Assembly (NCBI GenBank): GCA_018266835.1
Contig: JAFDZP010000005.1
Location: 62,001 to 126,000, forward strand
Origin: Bacteroidota bacterium
GTDB lineage: Bacteria > Bacteroidota > Ignavibacteria > Tepidaquicellales > Tepidaquicellaceae
DNA: 64,000 bases
Direction: 5' to 3'
Made by a program: the position numbers and the translations under genes
Notes under the pieces: model-generated
The model's database searches: none
Seen by the model: only the letters and a program-made list of their open reading frames with translations
What the model was told of the DNA's origin: nothing
Shown here: positions 53,858 through 61,335 of the stretch, one piece after another
How the letters are laid out: each line of letters starts with the position of its first letter
Numbering within the stretch: the first letter of the stretch is position 1

Positions 53858-56704
53858 TTACTTTATCAGTACCATTTTTTTGCTTTGAACGAAATCCGGC
53901 GTTTCCAGTCTGTAGAAATAAATGCCTGATGAAAGATTTGCCCCCGGCATTTCAACTGAATGATAGTCAGCAGATAAAATTTTATTTTCAATCAAGCTCA
54001 TAACTTCTTTACCGTTCATATCAAAAACTCTCAATGTTACTCTTCCTTCTTTAGGCAAATTAAAATTAATCTTTGTAGAAGGATTGAATGGATTTGGATA
54101 GTTCTGCAGTAATTCAAATTTCTGCGGCACACCAATTACAACTTCATTACTTAATTCATAATATCTATAATTCCCGTTAAGGTCTGTCTGCTTCAATCTG
54201 TATGAATATTTTCCTGCTTTAATATTCTTATCCGTGAATGAATAATTTTTCTCATTCTGAACAGTCCCGTTGCCGTTAACCTTTCCTATACTACTCCATT
54301 GTCCATCGATATTTTTTCTTTCAATGATAAACTCTTTATTATTTACTTCTCCTGATGTCTTCCATTTTAGTGTTACTGAATTCCTTTCCACTAATGAATA
54401 AAACGAAACTAATTCAACCGGCAACGGAGTATCAGGCCAAAGTTTTCTTTCATAAACTCCTCTGCCGTGCGTTGCAGCCCTTATTGAATTATTCGCAGGC
54501 GAAATACTTAAATCAAAGACCATTGCTGCTTCTGGCATTCCGTCGCTGAAAGATGACCACGTCGTTCCTGAATTTGTGCTGATATAAATTCCTAAATCAT
54601 TTCCAAGATAAACATTATGCGATATTGAAGGGTCAACAACTATTGACTGCACCGGCACGTCGGGCAATGTTCCGTTTATATCGCTCCAGCTGCTTCCACC
54701 GTCAGTTGTTTTGTAAACATGAGAAGTACCAAACCCTCCGAACGCAGCATAAACAATTCTGCTATCCAATGGATCAACTGCAATTTTGTTTGGATACCTG
54801 TTTGGCAATCCTGTAGTAATATTAGTCCAGCTTGTACTTCCGTTCGTACTTTTAAAAAATCCCATCTGATTCGCACCGCCGGAGTTTGGAACTGTTGCCG
54901 CATATAATGTATCTGAACTTGTCTTTGATACTGCTATAGATAAAATCTTATTGCCGTCTAATGCCGCTGCAAGTGAATCAAAACTAATACCGCCGTTAGT
55001 TGACTTAAATATTTTCTTCGCACCCGCATAAACTACTCCTGTATCCGAAGGACTTCTGACAATCGGCGAAATGAAATTCGCATTTACACTATTTGAAGTA
55101 AATGTAGTCGTCATCGTATTCTGCGCGCCTTTATTCGAAGAGTAATTTACTTCCATATATTTATCTCCCATAATAATCGAATTATTATTCAGCGGATTTA
55201 TACTGCAATACGTTCCGTCTCCGCCCGAAGGTCTGTACCAGCTATTGCTTCCATCGTATCTTGCAATACCGTTATCCTGCAATCCTCCTATGGCAAGAGT
55301 TGAATCCGTTGCCGAATTCGAAAATCCTCCATAGAACTGGGCCGTCACTAATTTATTATTGCACCTTGTATAATTTTCTCCGAAATCAAACGACCTGTAT
55401 ATTCCACCGTCAGTAGCTACGTAAATTTTATTTGCATCGTAAGGATTTGAAATTATCTGATGATGGTCAACATGAATATAATTTGCCGCGCTTGTATTTG
55501 TGCTGCTCTTTTGTGTGATTGTAACACCTGAATTTGTTGACTTATAAAAATTTACTCCGCTGAAAAGCATTTGCGAAGAATCGTTATCTTTTATCTTCAC
55601 ACCTGCAGCGTACCAACCCTGGTCTTCAAGCATATCGGGAGTTCCGCCGGAAGTCTGTGTCCATGTCGCTCCCTGGTCTGTTGTTTTATAAATACCAACA
55701 GTTCCTGCAGAAGATGTTCTGCTTCCTATTACAGCGTAAACAATATTATGATTGAGATAGTAAGATGAGAGAGTTACCCTTCCTGTGTTTGTACCGGGAA
55801 GTCCGTTTGTAAGCTCAGTCCAGTTTGCGCCGCTGTTTGTGGATTGGTAAATTCCCTGAGTTGAGCTTGATAAGTTTCCTACTCCTGCATAGATAATATT
55901 TGTATCTATTCTGTCTATTTCAATATCCATAACCATCTGGCCTGTAAAAACCTGACTCCAGCTGCTTCCGCCATCTATAGTTTTGTAAATCCCTTCCGAT
56001 GTTGCCGCATAAACTGTGTTGGAGTTTCTTGGATTGAAAACCAAATCTGCAACTCCCCTGTTCTGCGCATAGGTCCAGTCCAATGACTTCGTCCAGTTAA
56101 CTCCGCCATTAGTCGATTTTAAAATTCCTATTCCATAACTGCCGCGTGTTGTTCTCGTGCTGAGTCCGTTCAATGCTGCCGTATAGCCATAAACTTCTCC
56201 TGTGCCTATGAACATTAAATTTGTATTTGCTGAATCCAGTATAACTGCGCTTACGCCGACTGTCTGAAATCCTGTCGGCACATTTACCCAGGCAGTTGTT
56301 CCAAGTCCACCGTTCGTGCTTTTCCATAATCCGCCGCCTGCAGAACCTGCCCAGAGTATTGATGTATCAGCAGGATTAATTGTAATGCACAGCATTCTTC
56401 CGCCGATATTTTCGGGTCCTATATTAGTCCATGTATTAGAGGCATCTGTATTGGAAGTTAAGGAAGGTATATTTTTTGATTTCTCGTATTCGACGGTATA
56501 TTTATCCGATGGAATATCTGCATACGGATATGCGCGGGAATCATTTACAAAATTTAATGCTTCAAATGATTCGCTTGATTTTTCATCGCAGAACCCGACA
56601 GGAAAGTTATCAGGATTTGGAGTTTGTGAATTATTTTGATTCGGCGAAATATAATAAAAGAAAATTAACAGTAAAAAAATTACAGCTGTTCTTATAAATA
56701 ACAT
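53858..56704 (-). CDS. Large secreted BNR-propeller protein with T9SS sorting domain
   Basis: 948 residues: signal (about 1-20), a long BNR/sortilin-like body with many blades (STNGGLGTTAW, STNGGVNWTKS, TIDGGSSWSQV, STNSGANWTEL, TTDQGATWTQT, STNGSTSWTNI, TTDGGSSWSDI, STNSGTTWSSF), a fibronectin-III-like block (VELVSFYSLVERNSVTLKWKTSGEVNNKEF, about 775-865) and a T9SS type A domain (NYPNPFNPSTKINF ... KKMVLIK). The body probably forms two propellers. Similar proteins are annotated as glycosyl hydrolases, but no sialidase catalytic residues are assigned here. It follows the 512-residue cargo gene on the same strand after its terminator. Confidence 0.85.
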   Translation of the reverse strand: MLFIRTAVIFLLLIFFYYISPNQNNSQTPNPDNFPVGFCDEKSSESFEALNFVNDSRAYPYADIPSDKYTVEYEKSKNIPSLTSNTDASNTWTNIGPENIGGRMLCITINPADTSILWAGSAGGGLWKSTNGGLGTTAWVNVPTGFQTVGVSAVILDSANTNLMFIGTGEVYGYTAALNGLSTRTTRGSYGIGILKSTNGGVNWTKSLDWTYAQNRGVADLVFNPRNSNTVYAATSEGIYKTIDGGSSWSQVFTGQMVMDIEIDRIDTNIIYAGVGNLSSSTQGIYQSTNSGANWTELTNGLPGTNTGRVTLSSYYLNHNIVYAVIGSRTSSAGTVGIYKTTDQGATWTQTSGGTPDMLEDQGWYAAGVKIKDNDSSQMLFSGVNFYKSTNSGVTITQKSSTNTSAANYIHVDHHQIISNPYDANKIYVATDGGIYRSFDFGENYTRCNNKLVTAQFYGGFSNSATDSTLAIGGLQDNGIARYDGSNSWYRPSGGDGTYCSINPLNNNSIIMGDKYMEVNYSSNKGAQNTMTTTFTSNSVNANFISPIVRSPSDTGVVYAGAKKIFKSTNGGISFDSLAAALDGNKILSIAVSKTSSDTLYAATVPNSGGANQMGFFKSTNGSTSWTNITTGLPNRYPNKIAVDPLDSRIVYAAFGGFGTSHVYKTTDGGSSWSDINGTLPDVPVQSIVVDPSISHNVYLGNDLGIYISTNSGTTWSSFSDGMPEAAMVFDLSISPANNSIRAATHGRGVYERKLWPDTPLPVELVSFYSLVERNSVTLKWKTSGEVNNKEFIIERKNIDGQWSSIGKVNGNGTVQNEKNYSFTDKNIKAGKYSYRLKQTDLNGNYRYYELSNEVVIGVPQKFELLQNYPNPFNPSTKINFNLPKEGRVTLRVFDMNGKEVMSLIENKILSADYHSVEMPGANLSSGIYFYRLETPDFVQSKKMVLIK

Positions 56705-56810
56705 CCGGGGATTTAGTTTAAGCCTTAAAAATAATATTTACATATTCTAAATAAAATGAATTTGGAATTTGAATTAAAGGAAAAATATCGGAAAATGTTT
56801 TTAATAAATT

Positions 56811-56840
56811 AAAAAGCCCGGTGGAAATTCCATCGGGCTT
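56811..56840 (-). terminator. Intrinsic terminator of the 512-residue cargo gene
   Basis: On the minus strand AAGCCCGATGG pairs with CCACCGGGCTT (one G-U pair) around a 5-base loop, followed by T residues. It lies 27 bases after the stop. Confidence 0.85.
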
Positions 56841-56866
56841 CTGCTAAATCTGATTATTTAAAAGTA

Positions 56867-58405
56867 TTATTTTACAAGAATCATTTTCTTGCTGTCAACA
56901 AAATTTTCCGATTCAAGTTTATAGAAATAAACTCCCGAAGGCAAATTCATTGCATTAAAATTAACTGAGTAACTGTTTGCGGTTTTTAATTCACCATTCA
57001 ATAATCTTGCAACTTCCTTCCCTGCTATATCAAATACCGTAAGAGTCACATTTGCATCCTTAGGCAAAGTAAAATTTATATTTGTCGTAGGATTAAAAGG
57101 ATTCGGATAATTCTGCTCAAGAATAAACTTATCGGCCACTGAGTTTCCGTTATTCGAAACATGTGTAACTGCAGCGTATCTGTCATAAAAAACATTGCGC
57201 GCTGTTCCGTTTAGTCCAACCCATGTAACTCCCAGATCTCCGGCTGTATTGTAATATTCAATTATTGAAGGAGTATAAAATGCAAATCCAACAGCCGGTA
57301 TATGCTGACTTATCTGTATCGGCGTTGTAAAAGTTGAAGGATTATTATTATTTGCCAGTGTATAAACTAATTTCGTACTTTGATTTGTCTGAGGAAAAGC
57401 AGCAGTGCTATCTGAACGATAAACTAAATCAACTCCTCCTGCGCCGAGTTTGTAATGTGTAGCATCAAACCAGAAATTTGATCTGCCCGTTGAAGAGCCG
57501 ATTGTAAAAGATGCTCCGAAAGTTGCTCCGTTATCATTGCTTTGCATACAGTACATTTCATAAAAACCGGGAGTTCCTCCGGAAAAAAATAACCAGGCTT
57601 TGCCGCCATTGATAACTCCCTTAACTTGCGGCTTTTGTGTACCTGCGGGAATCGTAGTTAAAAATCCTCCGACGACTGTTAATGTACCGGGTGCTGATTC
57701 TCTGTATCTAACTGTTCTGACTGCGCCCGCCGTTGTATCGGGAATAATGGCAACGCCAAAATAAGAAATCAAACAAGTGTCTCCTGTACCTGACATATAA
57801 ATATTAGGGTTTGCAGCTGTATTGCTTAAAAATACTGCGCCTCCCCATGAAGCGCCGCTGTTTGCTGAACCGAAAAACCTCACTTCATTATTTGTATTCA
57901 AATCAATTATAAGATACAAACTGTTAGTCGACGAAATACATGCATCAAAGTTATTTACATTTGTGTATGTGGTAAACTGATTAAGATTATTAGTTATAAC
58001 ATTCCAGCAATAAACCAGACTTCCAAGCTGAAAGAAACAAAAAATTGAATCGCTGTCAGCTCTGCCTACCATTTTTATTTTATTGATTACATTAGAGGGA
58101 GATATAGAACCCGTCACAGCCCAGTTTGCTCCGTTATTGGAGGAAGCAAGCACAACAATGCTTTTTCCCGGAATTATACTTGTATCGGGAATAGCTGTAT
58201 AAATTGTATTGTTCGAATTTCTATAAACTCCTGTGACTTTACCCAAAGGCTCAGTTGTGGAAACTGTGTAATCATTTCCCCAGTCCACATTTGAATGATA
58301 AGGTAATGGCGGGTTATAAACTTCACTTCTTATTTCCTGTGAACGAACTGCAGAAACAGTTAGAAAAAATGTTATCGTTGAAAATATCAGTAAGAAATTT
58401 TTCAT
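56867..58405 (-). CDS. Secreted sialidase-like protein with T9SS sorting domain
   Basis: 512 residues: signal peptide (MKNFLLIFSTITFFLTVSAVRSQ), a beta-rich body with SSNNGANWAVTG, SANSGASWGGAV and SNDNGATFGASFT (BNR-like boxes), and a T9SS type A domain (NYPNPFNPTTNINF ... KKMILVK). It is similar in plan to the 595-residue cargo near 11 kb. No catalytic residues are assigned. The ATG has a GAGG Shine-Dalgarno 8-10 bases upstream. It is divergent from the 164-residue exported protein gene; the shared region holds an 18-bp perfect palindrome at 58488-58505. Confidence 0.82.
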   Translation of the reverse strand: MKNFLLIFSTITFFLTVSAVRSQEIRSEVYNPPLPYHSNVDWGNDYTVSTTEPLGKVTGVYRNSNNTIYTAIPDTSIIPGKSIVVLASSNNGANWAVTGSISPSNVINKIKMVGRADSDSIFCFFQLGSLVYCWNVITNNLNQFTTYTNVNNFDACISSTNSLYLIIDLNTNNEVRFFGSANSGASWGGAVFLSNTAANPNIYMSGTGDTCLISYFGVAIIPDTTAGAVRTVRYRESAPGTLTVVGGFLTTIPAGTQKPQVKGVINGGKAWLFFSGGTPGFYEMYCMQSNDNGATFGASFTIGSSTGRSNFWFDATHYKLGAGGVDLVYRSDSTAAFPQTNQSTKLVYTLANNNNPSTFTTPIQISQHIPAVGFAFYTPSIIEYYNTAGDLGVTWVGLNGTARNVFYDRYAAVTHVSNNGNSVADKFILEQNYPNPFNPTTNINFTLPKDANVTLTVFDIAGKEVARLLNGELKTANSYSVNFNAMNLPSGVYFYKLESENFVDSKKMILVK

Positions 58406-58487
58406 AACATTTGCCTCGGTTTAGTTTGTTAAAAGTGGTTAGTTTCTAAAACATAAATGAAACCGTAAATATCTTCAATGATTATAG

Positions 58488-58505
58488 TATTATCTCGAGA
58501 TAATA
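58488..58505. promoter_or_regulatory. 18-bp perfect palindrome TATTATCTCGAGATAATA
   Basis: A spacer-free perfect palindrome midway between two divergent genes (starts 58405 and 58588), 83 bases from each start. The position and symmetry suggest an operator for a dimeric repressor acting on both. Confidence 0.45.
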
Positions 58506-58587
58506 TTATTATTGTGAAAACAGCAGTATTCTAAACTATGTTGGAACTTTCAAATATGTAAAGCATTAAAAAGAAAAAATCTGAATT

Positions 58588-59082
58588 ATGGTTATAAAAA
58601 TTTACATCATTACCCTCTTAATCATAGCATCAATTACTCATACTGCCTCTTCTCAAATCGAAGGCGGAAATTCATTTCTTAACTACAGAACTCAGGATAC
58701 TAATCTCATGCTTATGGGAGAAAGCCATACTAAATTTTATTATTTGAATAATGGAGATATACTTGTTTTTAAATCAGGAGCAGACGCCAAAAAATTTATA
58801 GATACAACCCGGTCAACATCACCATTCAGATTTGATGAGATAGATTTTTCAAAAAATACTTTAGTTTTATTCAGCTATCATGGAAGCGATTGTCATGCAA
58901 GATTCCGGTATTTTTCAGATAAGAATATGAATCAGAAAATATTTACAGTCCATGTTGATATAATATATGGAGGATGCAGAGCTGCGGGAAATTATATGAG
59001 TACCTGGGGGCTGATACCTAAACCGGAAGATGATTATAAAATAAATTTTGTGACAAAGCATATAGATAATTTTGAAAGATAG
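58588..59082 (+). CDS. Exported protein of unknown function, 164 residues
   Basis: Unrecognised. Signal peptide MVIKIYIITLLIIASITHTASSQ, then a soluble, probably periplasmic domain. Two cysteines (in GSDCHARF and YGGCRAAG) could form a disulfide. The middle segment FDEIDFSKNTLVLFSYHGSDCHARFRYF followed by VHVDIIYGGCRAAGNYMSTWGLIPKPEDDYKINFV hints at a compact two-sheet fold. The shared promoter region upstream has the 18-bp palindrome. The acetyltransferase gene follows 67 bases downstream on the same strand. Confidence 0.65.
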   Translation: MVIKIYIITLLIIASITHTASSQIEGGNSFLNYRTQDTNLMLMGESHTKFYYLNNGDILVFKSGADAKKFIDTTRSTSPFRFDEIDFSKNTLVLFSYHGSDCHARFRYFSDKNMNQKIFTVHVDIIYGGCRAAGNYMSTWGLIPKPEDDYKINFVTKHIDNFER

Positions 59083-59149
59083 TAAATCTTAGGCTTGCTC
59101 TTGATGTAAAAAAGTTTAATTTTATATTAACAGATTTTGTAAAATTTTA

Positions 59150-59863
59150 ATGAATAAAGAGTTACTGCTGCAGCATCGTATTGAATTTCTTTCAACTCAC
59201 AGAGGGAGTAAAAAATCGGTTGATGGAATCGAATACATTGATAGTGACGATGCAAGATACAAGCTTGCCTTCCCTTCTTCCCTGGAAAAATGTTACGAAG
59301 TTCCTGATGAATTTAAAATTTGTTTACCTGATTGGGTTACCGCAGATTTAAATTTACCTCATAGAAAACTCCTAAGGTCAATAACTTTTATGACTTTGAA
59401 AGTATATATTCCGGGTCCCCATACCAATAAGGACATAGTGGTAAAAATTGCAAGCTCAGCTGAAGAACTTGAAGACTTTACAATTGCACAGACAGAAGGA
59501 TTTTATGGCAGCTCACCTGAATATCAGAAAAAACTTGAATGGCTGAGAAAGAAAAACTTAATGAATTTTAAGAATCCAAATCATTTATATCTGACTGCTT
59601 ATTACAACGATAAACCTACTGGTGCGGCATTAAGTATTATATATGAAAATATAATTGGAATAAACATGCTTGCAACAATTCCGGAGTTCAGGGAAAAAGG
59701 TATTAGTACAAAAATTATTAAGTTTGTGTCGGATTATGCAAAGGAAAATAAAATTCCGACAGTAACTTTACAGGTTGATACTGATTCCTATGCGCACAGT
59801 TTTTATTTACATCACGGATTTGAAAATATTTTTAAATGCAGAGAGTATATTTATGAAATTTAA
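59150..59863 (+). CDS. GNAT family N-acetyltransferase
   Basis: 237 residues. The C-terminal part is a GNAT domain: LYLTAYYNDKPTGAALSIIYENIIGINMLATIPEFREKGISTKIIKFVSDYAKENKIPTVTLQVDTDSYAHSFYLHHGFENIF, with the acetyl-CoA loop REKGIST in place of RxxGxG/A. The N-terminal 70 residues are a separate, unrecognised region. The substrate is unknown. It follows the 164-residue gene on the same strand and precedes a 157-base gap. Confidence 0.88.
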   Translation: MNKELLLQHRIEFLSTHRGSKKSVDGIEYIDSDDARYKLAFPSSLEKCYEVPDEFKICLPDWVTADLNLPHRKLLRSITFMTLKVYIPGPHTNKDIVVKIASSAEELEDFTIAQTEGFYGSSPEYQKKLEWLRKKNLMNFKNPNHLYLTAYYNDKPTGAALSIIYENIIGINMLATIPEFREKGISTKIIKFVSDYAKENKIPTVTLQVDTDSYAHSFYLHHGFENIFKCREYIYEI

Positions 59864-60019
59864 ACAGGAATTTATAGTTTTCACATATTAATCTGAATTG
59901 CTTTCAAAGTGTTTTTTAACGATTTTATCTTATACAATAATTCTAATCTTCCTTTACAACTGTAAAAGTTTTTTTGTATTATATCCCCTTGGCAAAATTA
60001 TTTTATTGATTCAATAAAA

Positions 60020-60349
60020 ATGCTGGTGTTAAGTAAAATAAAAAATATTTTTAACCGGATACCACTGCTGAAGGGAAATTCATTTCAACAAAATCTGATA
60101 TTAGCTTTAGCTTTTATCACGTACCTTGTAGTAACAATAGATTTACAGACTGAAATGGCAATTGAGAAGGACGAAATTTCTTCTGTTGCAGCCGTACTGG
60201 ATAACACAATTGATTCTACTATTCTTGATGCCCCGCTTGATGCTAATGTTGATTTTCAATTTATCGGAATCATTTCTTTTACATCTACACATACAATTCA
60301 AAACAATTTTTTCTCATGCCTGAAAGACAGAGCGCCGCCCGTTTTTTAA
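60020..60349 (+). CDS. Small protein with one membrane segment, 109 residues
   Basis: Not recognised. A hydrophobic stretch at about 25-43 (LILALAFITYLVVTID) may be a membrane anchor or a late signal; the remainder is acidic, with one Cys near the end (FFSCLKDRAPPVF). The Pro-Pro-aromatic ending resembles small proteins encoded near TonB systems in Bacteroidota (recalled, not checked). There is no strong Shine-Dalgarno sequence before the ATG. It lies upstream of the barrel and the TonB-dependent receptor, so a role in metal or ligand handling is possible but unproven. Confidence 0.5.
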   Translation: MLVLSKIKNIFNRIPLLKGNSFQQNLILALAFITYLVVTIDLQTEMAIEKDEISSVAAVLDNTIDSTILDAPLDANVDFQFIGIISFTSTHTIQNNFFSCLKDRAPPVF

Positions 60350-60477
60350 TTAATAATTAATAGTTAGTAGTTAATAATTTTATATCCATAAGAATAAGTT
60401 TCGGTCTTACTGAAGCTTTATAGTTCTATTATGGATAAAGACATTCAAAATAATTTTAAATTTAAAAATTTCAGACA

Positions 60478-61263
60478 ATGAAAAAGATTACAATTTTATT
60501 AGCAGTAATAATTTTATTTGCAGCATCACAATCATATTCGCAAATGCTTCCTGTTCCAAAAGTAACACTTCATGTAACAGGCGGTTACGGTATGCCGACA
60601 GGCAATTTCAAACAGGACGTTCCTACAGATTCTAGAGCAGATGCTGATTACTTTCCATACTATACAAAACAATTAATAAATTTTGGTGCTGACGGTAAAT
60701 TAGCATTAGGTACAAGAGGAAACTTCAGAGTAACTCTCGGCGCAACATACAATATGTTCAGCAACGATGTAACTGCTTTATTAAGACCTGCCCAAGGACA
60801 AGCAGGTGTTGCTGTTAACTTCAAACCAAAAGTTAACGTTATGTCTATTGCTTTAGGCGGCGAATGGGCATTTGCTCCGACTCAAAAAGTAAATCCTTAC
60901 GTCGGCTTAGGTCTTGCAGCTAACTTCTTCAGCGGTAAATTCGAATTCGGTCAGTCAGTTTATGTAAAGGGCGCGCAAAGAAGCGGACCTATGGATATGA
61001 AATCAGAAACAAGAATCGGCGTTATCTTAGATGCAGGCGCAGACTTCCGTTTAAGCAGAACAGTCGGCGCAATTCTTGGAGTTAAATATCACTTCATTAA
61101 TCCATTAGGAAAAGGCGCAGATGATCCATCAGAAATCGGACCAAACGAAATCGACCTCGGCGATATGGAGCACACAGAAGACGGCAATTACTTCCCTGCC
61201 AGAACAGTAAGCTCAGTTAACGTTTATGCCGGTGTATCTTTCTACTTCGGCCTAATGAAATAA
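60478..61263 (+). CDS. Outer-membrane beta-barrel protein, 261 residues
   Basis: Signal peptide MKKITILLAVIILFAASQSYSQ, then a barrel with strands such as VTLHVTGGYGMPTGNF, FRVTLGATYNMFSNDV, VNVMSIALGGEWAF, NPYVGLGLAANFF and a closing VNVYAGVSFYFGLMK whose alternating aromatic strand is a typical outer-membrane C-terminus. Family: outer_membrane_beta-barrel in Bacteroidota. No binding motif is assigned. It has its own terminator (61293-61320), although the TonB receptor is next, 72 bases downstream. Confidence 0.8.
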   Translation: MKKITILLAVIILFAASQSYSQMLPVPKVTLHVTGGYGMPTGNFKQDVPTDSRADADYFPYYTKQLINFGADGKLALGTRGNFRVTLGATYNMFSNDVTALLRPAQGQAGVAVNFKPKVNVMSIALGGEWAFAPTQKVNPYVGLGLAANFFSGKFEFGQSVYVKGAQRSGPMDMKSETRIGVILDAGADFRLSRTVGAILGVKYHFINPLGKGADDPSEIGPNEIDLGDMEHTEDGNYFPARTVSSVNVYAGVSFYFGLMK

Positions 61264-61292
61264 TATTGTAAAATTAATTTTAATTTATATTA

Positions 61293-61324
61293 AGAGAGTC
61301 CGCTTCTGCGGACTCTCTCTTTTA
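61293..61324 (+). terminator. Intrinsic terminator after the 261-residue barrel gene
   Basis: AGAGAGTCCGC, loop TTCT, GCGGACTCTCT, then CTTTT. It is a perfect 11-bp stem 29 bases after the stop and just before the TonB receptor gene, so read-through would be needed for an operon. Confidence 0.85.
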
Positions 61325-61335
61325 AAATCGAAACG

